Origin: CAYMRB01 sp964392615
GTDB taxonomy: Bacteria; Planctomycetota; UBA8108
Assembly (NCBI GenBank): GCA_964392615.1
Contig: CAYMRB010000021.1
Span: 1-42,992 of the forward strand
DNA length: 42,992 nt
Direction: 5' to 3'
The notes under the pieces were generated by a model. The model was given only the letters and a program-made list of their open reading frames with translations. It ran no database searches and was not told where the DNA came from. Positions 1 through 9,158 of the stretch are shown one piece after another; position 1 is the first letter of the stretch; every line of letters starts with the position of its first letter. Position numbers and translations under genes: made by a program.

Positions 1-492
1 GTCGTAGCCGAACGGCTTCTCGACCACGAGGCGTTGCCAGGCCCCATCGCCCTCGGGCCCGCGAGCGCGGCCGCCGTCGGTGACGAGGCCCGACTCGCCG
101 ATCCCGCGCACGATGGGCTCGAAGAACTGCGGCGCCATCGAGAGGTAGAAGAGGACGTTGCCGCCCGTGTGGAACTCCTCGGCGAGCGAATGACACGCCT
201 TCGTGATCGCTGGCCAATCGCTCGCGTCGGTCGAGTCGGTGCCGACGTAGTGTAGCCGCCGCGCGAAGTCGGCCCAGAGGTCGTCTTCGTAGGTGCTCGG
301 GGCGAAGTCGAAGATGCGACGGCGAAACTCGTCGTCGGTCTGCGGTGTGCGCGCGACGCCGAGGACGGCGAAGTCCTCCGGCGTCTGCCCTTGCGACCAC
401 AGGTGGTAGAGCGACGGGATGAGCTTGCGTCGCGTCAGGTCTCCTGACGCGCCGAAGATCACGATCAGGCAGGGCTCGGGTTTGTCAGCCAT
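1..492 (-). CDS. zwf: Glucose-6-phosphate dehydrogenase, N-terminal part (runs off left edge)
   Basis: This is the first 164 codons of glucose-6-phosphate dehydrogenase, which oxidises glucose 6-phosphate to 6-phosphogluconolactone with NADP in the cytoplasm (oxidative pentose phosphate pathway). Read on the minus strand from ATG at 492, it shows the nucleotide-binding GASGDLTRRK motif at residues 14-23. The family signature VVEKPFGYD, with the substrate-contacting Glu-Lys, lies at about residues 156-164, right at the window edge. The frame is open to base 1, so the C-terminal two thirds of a normal 480-510 residue enzyme lie outside. It diverges from the quinoprotein gene across a 115-nt gap. 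It is a housekeeping gene with no obvious tie to the glycan cluster, although it marks sugar-phosphate metabolism at the boundary. Confidence 0.95.
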   Translation of the reverse strand, partial: MADKPEPCLIVIFGASGDLTRRKLIPSLYHLWSQGQTPEDFAVLGVARTPQTDDEFRRRIFDFAPSTYEDDLWADFARRLHYVGTDSTDASDWPAITKACHSLAEEFHTGGNVLFYLSMAPQFFEPIVRGIGESGLVTDGGRARGPEGDGAWQRLVVEKPFGYD

Positions 493-555
493 GGCGCTCG
501 GCAGTGGCGTTCATGGGTTGCGGATGCGATGCGGATGGACTCGCGACTACGGTAG

Positions 556-561
556 TACAAT
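556..561 (+). promoter_or_regulatory. Possible -10 hexamer (TACAAT) upstream of the quinoprotein gene
   Basis: TACAAT lies 47 bases upstream of the ATG at 608, in the 115-nt gap between divergent zwf and the quinoprotein gene. It resembles a sigma-70 -10 box. The best -35 candidate, around 535-540, is poor and only 15 nt away, so this is a weak call made on position and one hexamer. Confidence 0.25.
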
Positions 562-607
562 GCGCAGCCACGCGGCCGCACAGTATACCACCCCTGAAAC
601 GCGATCC

Positions 608-3600
608 ATGAATCTGCACCTGAATCGTCTTGCCGTCTTGCTCGTCGCTCTCGCGTCTCCTGGCTGGTCGGACGAGCCGGATCCCCGCGACAACACCACG
701 GACTGGGCCATCTACCGAGGAGACAAGAAGGGCAACCAGTTCGCGGAGCTGGCGCAGATCCATGCGGCCAATGCCCATCGACTGCGGGTCGCGTGGACGT
801 ACCACACCGGCGACGCTGGGCCTCGCACGTCGATGTACGCCAACCCGATCATGGTCGACGGCTTGGTGTACGTCTCGACGCCATCACTGAATGCAGCGGC
901 GATCGACGCGACGACCGGTGAGCAGGTCTGGTTCTTCAATTCGTCGCGACACAACGAGAAGCAGCGCGTGCTGCAGGGGCGCAATCGCGGGCTGGTCTAC
1001 TGGGAGGGCGAGGCCGGTCGGCGCATCTTCGTCTTCGTGAAGAACCGCGTCTATGCGGTCGATGCCAGGACGGGGAAGCTCGTCACCGCATTCGGCGATG
1101 GCGGACACATCGACTTGCGCAACGATCTCGGCATCGATCCCCGCAAAGCATCGATCGAGTGCACGTCGCCGGGCATCGTCTATCGCGATCTTCTGATCGT
1201 CGCGTCGAGGGTGCCGGAGGGTTACATCTCGACGCCCGGCCACATTCGAGCGTACAGCGCCGTCGACGGCAGCTTCAGGTGGATCTTCCACACCATCCCG
1301 AAGCCCGGAGAGTTCGGCTACGACACATGGGAGTTCGTCGACGGCGAACTCTACGGCGGGGCGAACGCCTGGGGCGGCTTCACGGTCGACGAGAAGCGGG
1401 GTTGGGTCTTCTGCGCCACGGGCTCTCCGACGTACGACTTCTACGGCGGCTTCCGGAAGGGAAAGAACCTCTTCGGCAATTGCGTGCTCGCGCTCGACGC
1501 GACGACGGGCGAGAGGATCTGGCACTACCAGACGGTGCACCACGACCTCTGGGACATGGACAACCCGCCGGCGCCGATCCTGGTCACGCTCCGAGACGGT
1601 GGCAAGAAGCGGGACGCCGTCGTGCAGTTCACCAAGATGGGATTCACCTTCGTCCTCGACCGGGAGACCGGTGAGCCGCTGTTTCCGACCCCGGAGCTGC
1701 CGGTACCCGCGTCGGACGTGCCGGGCGAGGAGGCGTGGCCCACGCAGCCGTTTCCGTTGCGGCCGCCGCCGTTGACTCGCCTGGAGGTCACGGAGGCCGA
1801 TCTGACGCGCATCTCGCCGGAGGCTTACGCGAGAGCGAAGTCGATGTTCGATCGCTACGCGAAGGGCGCGATCTACACGCCGCCGTCGCTGCGCGGCAAC
1901 ATTCTGACGCCGGGCACGCTGGGTGGCGTGCAGTGGCACGGCGGCGCGTTCGATCCGTTTCTGAGCACGATCTACGTCAACGCGCACGAGTCGCCGAGCA
2001 TCTTCCGGCTGCGCAAGGTCGTCGAACGGGTCGGCGAGGTGCCGCGCGATCCAGTGCAGCACGGGGCCTTGCTCTACCAACTGGCCTGCGTCGGCTGCCA
2101 CAAGGCGGATCGGCAGGGCACGTTGCCGTTGATCCGCAATCTGCTCACCTCCGACCGAACGGACGAGCAGATGGAGGAGATCATCCGCAACGGGCAAGCG
2201 TTGATGCCGGCGTTCAGCCAGTTCTCCGATCGCGAGGTCGATGCGCTCGTCGCGTTCATACGGAGTCCCGCAGACCCTGACGGGAAGACGGTCGGGAAGT
2301 CGTCGCTCCAAGAGCAGCTCGTGGCAGAAGGCGCCGAGAGCATCGTGCGTGCCGCCATGGAGCGGGGCGATGCCCGACGCGGCGCGATCGACTTCCACCG
2401 GCCGAACATGGCCTGTGGTCGATGTCACGTCGTCGGTGATGAGGAAGACCCGCTCGGGCCCGATCTGACCGAGCTCCCCGAGGACGCCACGCGCGCGCAG
2501 CTGGTCGAGTCCGTCCTCGAGCCGTCGAAAACGATCCGCAGCGGATACGAGCCGGTGACCGTCGTGCTTCGCGACGGTCGCACGCTCACCGGGTTCATCG
2601 CACAGGAGGGGCCCGATGCGGTCGTGCTGCGGGATACGGCATCGGACGGCGCGAAGGTCCGGATCGCGAGCGGCGATGTTGCGGCGCGCGAAAAGGGGAC
2701 GATGTCGATCATGCCGGCCGGACAGGTGAGTCAGCTCGCGAGCCGGCAGCACTTTCTCGATCTGGTGCGCTACGTGATCGAGATTCGCGAAGGCGGAGCC
2801 CGTCGAGCGCGCGAGCTGCAGCCGACGAAAGAGCAGCTGACGATCCCCGTCCAGGAGGTCAAGGTGCGGTACCTGATCCAGGGCTACGACGCGTTCAGCG
2901 GTCCGCACGGCGAGCCGGCGCTGACGCCGCCGTGGGGAACGTTGAACGCGATCGATCTGGTCAAGGGAGAGATCCTCTGGCGCGTTCCGCTGGGCGAGTA
3001 TCCCCATCTCGTCGCGAAGGGAATCCGCGGTACGGGCGCGCGCAGCTTCGGCGGTGCGGTGGCGACGGCGGGAGGGCTGGTCTTCATCGCAGGGACGCCG
3101 GATGAGAAGATCCGAGCCTTCGAGAAGCACTCGGGACGGCTGCTCTGGGAGTACAAGCTGCCGGTGGCGGCCTACTCCACGCCGAGCACCTACATGGTCG
3201 ACGGGCGACAGTACGTGGTGGTCACGGCCGGTGGCGGGGGGAAGAACGCCACGAAGTCCGGCGATTCGGTGGTCGCGTTCGCGCTGCCCGAATCGGACAC
3301 GGCTCGCGCACCACGCCGACCGAATCGCAACGCGGACGGGCGCTGGATCGATCTGTTCGACGGGAAGACTCTCGACGGCTGGGTGCACCTCAACGGATCG
3401 CACACCTACTCCGTCGAGGACGGAGCGATCGTCGACGGCAGCGTGAACTCGTTCCTCTGCACGACTCGCGAGTTCGGCGACTTCGAGCTGGAGGCCGAGG
3501 TCTACGTCGACGACGTCACGAACTCCGGGATTCAGTTCCGCTCCAAGGCTCGACCGGTCACCGTAGGCCGCGGCTGGAGCCGCACCGCGGGTCGCGTGTA

Positions 3601-3943
3601 CGGCCCGCAGGTGGAGATCCGCCGCTATCAGGGTGAAGGGGTACCGACGACGGGCGTGTTCTACGGCGAGGCGCTCGGTACGGGTTGGCTGTCGTCGCAG
3701 CAGAAGATCCGCGCAGGACACCAGCATCACATCGCGGACGGGTGGAACCGGCTACGCCTCGTAGCAGCAGGTCCGCGCATGCGCACGTGGCTCAACGGGC
3801 ATCCCATCGACGACATCACGCGTGACGACGTCTACGCGACGCACCCGCGTGGTTTCATCGCACTGCAGGTGCATGGGATCAAGGGGCGCGGGCCGTTCGT
3901 GATGAAGTTCCGGAAGATTCGGATCCGGGAGTTGTGGCCGTAG
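608..3943 (+). CDS. Exported PQQ-dependent dehydrogenase with two haem c sites and a C-terminal DUF1080 domain
   Basis: This 1111-residue protein is a multidomain quinoprotein. ATG 608 is preferred because it starts a typical signal peptide (MNLHLNRLAVLLVALASPGWS); the frame is open further upstream but that overlaps zwf. Residues about 30-470 form most of a PQQ beta-propeller resembling membrane glucose/alcohol quinoprotein dehydrogenases. A cytochrome c domain follows with CVGCH at 494-498. A second haem site, CGRCH at 603-607, sits in a domain resembling the Planctomycete haem-binding family (TIGR02603-like). The last propeller blades return at about 750-895. Residues about 911-1109 begin with the DLFDGKTLDGW signature of DUF1080 (3-keto-disaccharide hydrolase/concanavalin-like fold). 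The role is probably periplasmic oxidation of a sugar or alcohol with internal electron transfer. The substrate is unknown. The usual family size is about 650-720 residues, so two extra modules have been added. Confidence 0.88.
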   Translation: MNLHLNRLAVLLVALASPGWSDEPDPRDNTTDWAIYRGDKKGNQFAELAQIHAANAHRLRVAWTYHTGDAGPRTSMYANPIMVDGLVYVSTPSLNAAAIDATTGEQVWFFNSSRHNEKQRVLQGRNRGLVYWEGEAGRRIFVFVKNRVYAVDARTGKLVTAFGDGGHIDLRNDLGIDPRKASIECTSPGIVYRDLLIVASRVPEGYISTPGHIRAYSAVDGSFRWIFHTIPKPGEFGYDTWEFVDGELYGGANAWGGFTVDEKRGWVFCATGSPTYDFYGGFRKGKNLFGNCVLALDATTGERIWHYQTVHHDLWDMDNPPAPILVTLRDGGKKRDAVVQFTKMGFTFVLDRETGEPLFPTPELPVPASDVPGEEAWPTQPFPLRPPPLTRLEVTEADLTRISPEAYARAKSMFDRYAKGAIYTPPSLRGNILTPGTLGGVQWHGGAFDPFLSTIYVNAHESPSIFRLRKVVERVGEVPRDPVQHGALLYQLACVGCHKADRQGTLPLIRNLLTSDRTDEQMEEIIRNGQALMPAFSQFSDREVDALVAFIRSPADPDGKTVGKSSLQEQLVAEGAESIVRAAMERGDARRGAIDFHRPNMACGRCHVVGDEEDPLGPDLTELPEDATRAQLVESVLEPSKTIRSGYEPVTVVLRDGRTLTGFIAQEGPDAVVLRDTASDGAKVRIASGDVAAREKGTMSIMPAGQVSQLASRQHFLDLVRYVIEIREGGARRARELQPTKEQLTIPVQEVKVRYLIQGYDAFSGPHGEPALTPPWGTLNAIDLVKGEILWRVPLGEYPHLVAKGIRGTGARSFGGAVATAGGLVFIAGTPDEKIRAFEKHSGRLLWEYKLPVAAYSTPSTYMVDGRQYVVVTAGGGGKNATKSGDSVVAFALPESDTARAPRRPNRNADGRWIDLFDGKTLDGWVHLNGSHTYSVEDGAIVDGSVNSFLCTTREFGDFELEAEVYVDDVTNSGIQFRSKARPVTVGRGWSRTAGRVYGPQVEIRRYQGEGVPTTGVFYGEALGTGWLSSQQKIRAGHQHHIADGWNRLRLVAAGPRMRTWLNGHPIDDITRDDVYATHPRGFIALQVHGIKGRGPFVMKFRKIRIRELWP

Positions 3944-4048
3944 GGTCTCCCGCAGTGCGAGTCGACAACCGCAAGCTGCCCCATTGACGTCACGGCCCGC
4001 GGCATCGGAGCATGAGGCTGCAGACAACCAGGGGCACGAAACCGCAGC

Positions 4049-4053
4049 GGAGG
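4049..4053 (+). promoter_or_regulatory. Ribosome binding site of the PAPS synthetase
   Basis: GGAGG ends 4 nt before the ATG at 4058. It is a perfect Shine-Dalgarno core, slightly closer than average, and it fixes the start of the ATP sulfurylase/APS kinase gene. Confidence 0.6.
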
Positions 4054-4057
4054 TGAC

Positions 4058-5782
4058 ATGAGCCGACTGATCGAGCCGCATGGCGGCAAGCTGGTGGACC
4101 TCGTGGTGGATGAGAGCACGGCGACCGAGCTCAAGGCGCAGTCGAAGGACTGGCCGTCGTGGGATCTCACCGATCGGCAGATGTGCGACATCGAGCTGCT
4201 GCTGAACGGAGCGTTCTCGCCGCTGCGGGGATTCATGTCGCGAGCCGAGTACGAATCGGTCTGTCGGGACATGCGCCTCTTGGACGCGAATTCGACGTTG
4301 TGGCCGATTCCGATCACGCTCGGCGTGAGCGAGGAGTTCGGCGACAAGCTGTCGTCGGGCGACCGCGTCGCGCTGCGCGATCCGGAGGGCGTCATGCTGG
4401 CTGTCTTGACCGTCAGCGACGTGTGGCGGCCGGACAAGAAGGCCGACGCCGAGGCGGTGTATGGAACGAGCGACCCCGAGCACAAGGGAGTCGACCGGCT
4501 GCTGCGCGGGTACGACGTCTACGTCGGCGGGTCTGTCCAGGGTGTGCAGTTGCCGATTCACTTCGACTCGAAGGCGCTGCGGTTGACGCCGAGCGGTGTG
4601 CGCCGAGAGCTCTCGCGTTTCGGGTGGAGCAAGGTGATCGCGTTCCAGACGCGCAATCCGATGCACCGGGCGCACTTCGAGCTCACGTTGCGAGCGATTC
4701 GCGAGCACGAGGCGAACCTCCTCCTCCACCCGGTGGTCGGCCTCACGAAGCCGGGCGACATCGACCACTACACGCGTGTGCGTTGCTACCAGGCGTTGCT
4801 GCTGCACTATCCGCAGCACACGGTCTACCTCGCGCTGCTGCCGCTGTCGATGCGCCTGGCGGGTCCGCGCGAGGCTGTGTGGCACGCGATCATCCGCAAG
4901 AACTACGGCTGCACGCACTTCATCGTCGGACGAGATCACGCCGGACCGGGCGTCGACGGTGCGGGCAAGCCGTTCTACGGACCGTACGAGGCGCAGGAGT
5001 TGCTGAGCCGTCACGCCGATGAGCTCGGCGTCACGATGGTGCCGTTCTCGATGTTGAAATACGTCGAGGACAAGGACGCGTACCTGCCCGAAGACGAAAT
5101 CCCCGCGGGGTCGAGGACGTTGAGCCTGTCGGGCACCGAGCTGCGCGAGCGATTGGCGAAGGGCCGCGAGATCCCCGGCTGGTTCACGTTCCCCGAGGTC
5201 GCGCGCGAGCTGCGGCGATCGCACCCGCCGCGACACAAGCAGGGCTTCACGGTCTTCTTCACGGGGCTCTCAGGATCGGGCAAGTCGACGATCGCGAACG
5301 CGTTCATGGCGCGGCTGCTCGAGAGCGGCGGCCGGCCGGTGACGCTGCTCGACGGCGACATCGTCCGCAGGAACCTCTCGTCGGAGCTCGGCTTCTCGAA
5401 GGAGCACCGCAACCTGAACATCCTGCGCATCGGCTTCGTCGCCAGCGAGATCACGAAGAACGGCGGCATCGCGATCTGCGCGCCGATCGCGCCGTACGAC
5501 GAAGTGCGACGCCAGGTGCGCGACAGCATCGAGGGGTGCGGCGGCTTCATCCTCGTACACGTCGCGACGCCGCTGGAGGTGTGCGAGCAGCGTGATCGCA
5601 AGGGCCTCTATGCCAAGGCTCGCGCCGGCATCATCAAGGAGTTCACCGGCATCTCGGATCCGTACGAGGAGCCGGCCGATGCCGAGATGGTCATCGACAC
5701 GACGGAGTACTCGCCGGAGGAGGCCGCGCAGAAGGTGATTCTGCACCTCGAGCGGGAGGGGTACATCGGCGCGGAGGCGTGA
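4058..5782 (+). CDS. Bifunctional ATP sulfurylase / APS kinase (PAPS synthetase)
   Basis: This 574-residue fusion makes PAPS from sulfate and two ATP. The N-terminal ATP sulfurylase (about 1-385) carries QTRNPMHRAH at 197-206 and GRDH at 291-294, the two nucleotide/sulfate-binding signatures of the single-chain Sat family. The C-terminal APS kinase (about 395-574) has a complete P-loop, GLSGSGKS at 403-410, followed by LLDGD and the NGGIAICAPIAPY stretch, so it looks catalytically competent, unlike the degenerate C-terminal domain of fungal sulfurylase. The order ATPS-APSK matches that known from Aquifex-type fusions. No APS/PAPS reductase or CysDN is in the window. This fits activated sulfate being made for sulfation, and a sulfotransferase is encoded at 32134-33195. 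It is convergent with the kinase/pyrophosphorylase fusion, 25 nt between stop codons. Confidence 0.95.
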   Translation: MSRLIEPHGGKLVDLVVDESTATELKAQSKDWPSWDLTDRQMCDIELLLNGAFSPLRGFMSRAEYESVCRDMRLLDANSTLWPIPITLGVSEEFGDKLSSGDRVALRDPEGVMLAVLTVSDVWRPDKKADAEAVYGTSDPEHKGVDRLLRGYDVYVGGSVQGVQLPIHFDSKALRLTPSGVRRELSRFGWSKVIAFQTRNPMHRAHFELTLRAIREHEANLLLHPVVGLTKPGDIDHYTRVRCYQALLLHYPQHTVYLALLPLSMRLAGPREAVWHAIIRKNYGCTHFIVGRDHAGPGVDGAGKPFYGPYEAQELLSRHADELGVTMVPFSMLKYVEDKDAYLPEDEIPAGSRTLSLSGTELRERLAKGREIPGWFTFPEVARELRRSHPPRHKQGFTVFFTGLSGSGKSTIANAFMARLLESGGRPVTLLDGDIVRRNLSSELGFSKEHRNLNILRIGFVASEITKNGGIAICAPIAPYDEVRRQVRDSIEGCGGFILVHVATPLEVCEQRDRKGLYAKARAGIIKEFTGISDPYEEPADAEMVIDTTEYSPEEAAQKVILHLEREGYIGAEA

Positions 5783-5811
5783 GGAGGTCCGCGCGAGGGG
5801 CGCCGCCTCAC
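5779..5811. terminator. Possible bidirectional terminator hairpin between convergent genes
   Basis: GTGAGG at 5779-5784 pairs with CCTCAC at 5806-5811, with a further GG/CC pair past one mismatch. The arms contain both stop codons of the convergent PAPS synthetase and kinase/pyrophosphorylase genes. There is no T-run, so a classical intrinsic terminator is not proven. Confidence 0.3.
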
Positions 5812-8800
5812 TTCCAATCGCAGATCGATTCCAGATACGCCGCCGAGCCGTCGCGCAGCCAGCCGTCCAGCTGGTCGATGTCCTTCAGCTGCTGGCCCCG
5901 CATCCGCGGTACGACGACGTAGCGGCAATCGAGCTCGGGAAGCGCCGTCATGTCCCCCCACAGCTTCTCGAACTGCGATAGCGGGAAGATGTCCTCCTGT
6001 CCGCGCCCCCAGCGTTTCTTCACGTCCTTGAGCGTGACGTATGTCGGCATACGAGCGCCGACGTTCCGGATCGCGGCGGTCACCTTCGCGGCGCGCTCTG
6101 GATCGTCGACAGTCACCAAGTCCTCCCTGGTGAGCTCGAAGACATCCAGAAGCCGGTCGATCGTCACCCAACTCGTGCTCGTGTTGTAGTACGACAGATC
6201 GAACTCGACGTCCTCGCGGGGAAGGGCAAGCCCCTCGACGAGACGCACCTTGCCATCGACACGCGCGAGTCCGCCGCCGCGGTCATCGATGCGCCGCGGA
6301 ATCACCTCCGTCGTCAACGCCGCTTCCTGCTCGATGTGGTATCCGAGAACGTTCGGGTCCACATCCGCTCCGAGCGTGTCGACGTTGTGCACCATCAAAT
6401 AGCGCAAGCTCGGCCGCTGCGCGAGCAGCTTCCCGAGCACGCCGTTTCGCAGCAAGTTCGGGACCTCGTACCAGTGCCCGACCGGGTGGAGGCACTGAAG
6501 CGGTACGTTCTCGGTGTAATCTGTCCCTTCACCCATCTGTTCGGCCCACGCGATGAGAGCTGCACGCAGGCTCTCCACCACCTTCTGGGCCTGCTCGTCG
6601 AGGAGCTGTTGCGGCGTCGACGTCCACGCGAACCGCAGATCGCGCGTCGTCGGGATCAGGCGCCACCCGACGAAACGACCCGGAGAGAGCAACAGCGGAC
6701 CCGGATAGCCGTAGTTCTCCTCGCGCTCGAGCCACGCCGCGATCGGCTCGTGAGTCAGATAGCTCGTGGTGATGACGTGCGGCAGCGGCGTGCCGACCGA
6801 CCGGCTCGTGCGGCGGCTCTTCGCCAGGTGAGCCTCGATGAAGTTGCGGTGACGCCCGCTCAATCGGACGAACGGGTGAAGCGCCTTCACGACCCCAGCG
6901 CCCTGTGTCCACCGGCTGCCAGCGCCGCCAGCCAGCGAGACGACAGCCACGGCGCCGGCTTCGAGCGCCTCGAGCCCGGGCCCTCGCTCGGGCGCGGAGA
7001 CGGCGGAACTCATGTCGTGGACGTCGGCGGGGCGAACGTCCTCGATCCTGGTGCTCACGGGCAAGCGGTTCTGCGCGAGCCCGATTCGACCGCCACGAAG
7101 ATCACCGCGAATCTGCTCGTGCTGGATACGGTCGAAGCCGTACCGCGCGAGCAGGGCCTCGAGGTCATCACCGCGCCCATCGCCGTCCGCACCGGCAGGA
7201 AGAAGTCGATCGAAGAGCTCGTCCACCGCTCCGGCCTTCGCGGGATCCGTTCGCACGGCCTCGCCGAAATGTCCCAGCTCCGCTCTTCGCCCCCTCGAGA
7301 GTTCCTGCGGATCGAGTCGGAGCAGGCGCGGAACGACGATGGAGTAGTAGCCCGGTGGCATCAGAGCCACATCGCCCGCGAGCAGGTCAGCGTGCGTGCC
7401 CCGCTCGTTGATCGCGAAATCGTAGACGACAGGCTCCATCGCGAACGGTACGGCGGCGTCGAGCTCTCTCTTGGCCTCGCCCATGATGGCGTGGAGCCGC
7501 TCCTGAGCCTCGGCTTTGCGATGGCTGTCGAAGATGAACCCCATACCGCCGCCAGCCATTCCACCCAGCATCCAGAAGCCGTGAAAATCCGCACCGAAGG
7601 CTTCGCGAACGCGACGAATGAGGACGTCGGTGTAGTGGTTGCCGGCCCACGGGATGATCGTTCGAATCGGACCGTGGAAGTTGCGATCAGTGAGCGCACC
7701 GATGCCCGCGACGTCGCCTCGCCCAAGGAGCTCGATCATCTCGTCCAGGATCGCCATGGCCTCCTGGCGCCCCTTCCACTCCGCCTCGCAACGCAGAAGG
7801 TACTTCTCCGTCACCATCTCGAGGATCGGCCCGACGGGCTGCGCCATGCCGCCGTGGACGAGCACGAGGCTCTCCTCCAACCGCTGCCGCGTGGAACTCG
7901 AGATCTCTTCCTCCGTGAATACGCGGTGGCTCGGCAGCAGGCGGCCGCGACTGATGCCGGCCTCGGGATCGCCGGAGGCCGCGGGCTCGCCGTGAATGAG
8001 CTTCGTGCCGGGCCAGATGCCGCCGGAGTCCTGCCAGCCGCCCCCGGACCCGCCCAACCACTCCCCCAGGATCGCCCTCGCCGCCGCCAGGCGCCGCTCG
8101 TCCTCCTCGAGCTGTCCCGTAAGCGAACGGGCCTGCGACGTGGCTCGCATGCAAACCGCGATGAGACACGCGAGCAAAGTGGTCGAGACCGCCAGCCGCG
8201 AGCCCTTGGGGATGCCGTGGACGTTGCTCGCGATCTCGATCCCGCGCCCTGGTCCGACGAGCTGAACGAGCACTCTCTCCAATGACCCGCCGGCGCCCTC
8301 CATGCCCGGAGGCACGATGCCGGCAGCGATGACGGCTGATTTGAGAAGACCGAGGTGATCCCGGGCGAAGTCGAAGACCTCGGACAGCGAACGAATCTCG
8401 GCGCAGTCGCCCAGGTCGACGCTCACCAGACGCAACACCGGCTCGTCAATCACTCTGAACCACGCCTCGACCGGCGGCCGGGGAGCCTCGGCATGGCCGT
8501 CCCCGCGCACGCTGAGATCGACCGACGTGTTGATCACGCGGGCCCCCTCGGGGAAGTCCATCCCGAGAAAGAAGATGTCGCTCCACCCGCTGTGGGTCAG
8601 GTCCATGCGCACCGGCGCGGCCTCGCGCAAGATCGGAAATCGACCGGAGCGCAGCTCCAGCAACTCCGGTCGCACGCGCAGCGGGTGCTCCGCGGGATGC
8701 CCCGTCCGGAACATCCACTGATTGCCTCGCACAGCCCGTACGCTGCTTCGCACCTGGTCGGCGAGCGTCTGAAAGGCCAGACGATGGTAGGCCGCAGCCA

Positions 8801-9149
8801 GCGCGCTGGAGATGCTGTCGTTCGGCCCGTGAGTCGCCTCCGCCACGAGAAACGTGTCGATGGCCTCCTCGAACCGGCGGTTCAGGAGATGAAGGTAACC
8901 GTCGAACGGTATCGGGCCGCTCTTGCGGAATCCCGGCCTCAGCGGGAGGTGGAATCGATGCAGCGCGTAGAGGAAGAAGAGCGCCCGCACCTGATGGTAC
9001 AGATTGTCGCTTCGCCGTCGGAACGCCTCGAGCTCAGCGCATTCCTCCTGCAATCGAGCAACCGTCTCGACGCGAGCCGCGAACGCGTCCAACGACCGAT
9101 TGCGCACGTCCGGGTCGTCGGAGGTGATGATCTCTATCAGCTCTCCCAC
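5808..9149 (-). CDS. Fusion of fucokinase-like GHMP sugar kinase and UDPGP-type sugar-1-phosphate nucleotidyltransferase
   Basis: This 1113-residue protein starts at GTG 9149, 9 nt after the preceding stop, with AGTAGGA upstream. The N-terminal 170 residues are helical and unrecognised. Residues about 175-600 look like a GHMP kinase of the L-fucokinase type: PVRMDLTHSGWSD (179-191), the phosphate loop IPKGSRLAVST (313-323), GGWQDSGG (370-377) and GGMAGGGMGF (529-538). Residues about 730-1113 look like the UDPGP family of UTP/UDP-GlcNAc pyrophosphorylases: VSLAGGAGSRW (737-747), a likely lysine at 755, HNVDTLGADVDP (921-932) and YYNTSTSWV (987-995). A kinase joined to a pyrophosphorylase suggests a salvage enzyme turning a free sugar into an NDP-sugar. 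This resembles Fkp/FKGP, but in the reverse domain order and with a different nucleotidyltransferase fold. The phosphate loop is looser than the consensus. The sugar is unknown. Confidence 0.8.
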   Translation of the reverse strand: MGELIEIITSDDPDVRNRSLDAFAARVETVARLQEECAELEAFRRRSDNLYHQVRALFFLYALHRFHLPLRPGFRKSGPIPFDGYLHLLNRRFEEAIDTFLVAEATHGPNDSISSALAAAYHRLAFQTLADQVRSSVRAVRGNQWMFRTGHPAEHPLRVRPELLELRSGRFPILREAAPVRMDLTHSGWSDIFFLGMDFPEGARVINTSVDLSVRGDGHAEAPRPPVEAWFRVIDEPVLRLVSVDLGDCAEIRSLSEVFDFARDHLGLLKSAVIAAGIVPPGMEGAGGSLERVLVQLVGPGRGIEIASNVHGIPKGSRLAVSTTLLACLIAVCMRATSQARSLTGQLEEDERRLAAARAILGEWLGGSGGGWQDSGGIWPGTKLIHGEPAASGDPEAGISRGRLLPSHRVFTEEEISSSTRQRLEESLVLVHGGMAQPVGPILEMVTEKYLLRCEAEWKGRQEAMAILDEMIELLGRGDVAGIGALTDRNFHGPIRTIIPWAGNHYTDVLIRRVREAFGADFHGFWMLGGMAGGGMGFIFDSHRKAEAQERLHAIMGEAKRELDAAVPFAMEPVVYDFAINERGTHADLLAGDVALMPPGYYSIVVPRLLRLDPQELSRGRRAELGHFGEAVRTDPAKAGAVDELFDRLLPAGADGDGRGDDLEALLARYGFDRIQHEQIRGDLRGGRIGLAQNRLPVSTRIEDVRPADVHDMSSAVSAPERGPGLEALEAGAVAVVSLAGGAGSRWTQGAGVVKALHPFVRLSGRHRNFIEAHLAKSRRTSRSVGTPLPHVITTSYLTHEPIAAWLEREENYGYPGPLLLSPGRFVGWRLIPTTRDLRFAWTSTPQQLLDEQAQKVVESLRAALIAWAEQMGEGTDYTENVPLQCLHPVGHWYEVPNLLRNGVLGKLLAQRPSLRYLMVHNVDTLGADVDPNVLGYHIEQEAALTTEVIPRRIDDRGGGLARVDGKVRLVEGLALPREDVEFDLSYYNTSTSWVTIDRLLDVFELTREDLVTVDDPERAAKVTAAIRNVGARMPTYVTLKDVKKRWGRGQEDIFPLSQFEKLWGDMTALPELDCRYVVVPRMRGQQLKDIDQLDGWLRDGSAAYLESICDWK

Positions 9150-9158
9150 AGCGCGTTC

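Noticed and set aside
419..607. N-terminal extension of the quinoprotein
   Set aside because: It would overlap zwf and push the signal peptide to residue 64. ATG 608 gives a normal signal sequence.
884..3730. 948-codon open frame antisense to the quinoprotein
   Set aside because: It mirrors the real gene in a GC-rich codon pattern, is rich in Arg/Asp/Val runs and shows no family motif. The plus strand holds clear haem and PQQ signatures.
6336..8285. 649-codon plus-strand frame opposite the kinase/pyrophosphorylase fusion
   Set aside because: It is antisense to strong GHMP and UDPGP motifs and has no motif of its own.
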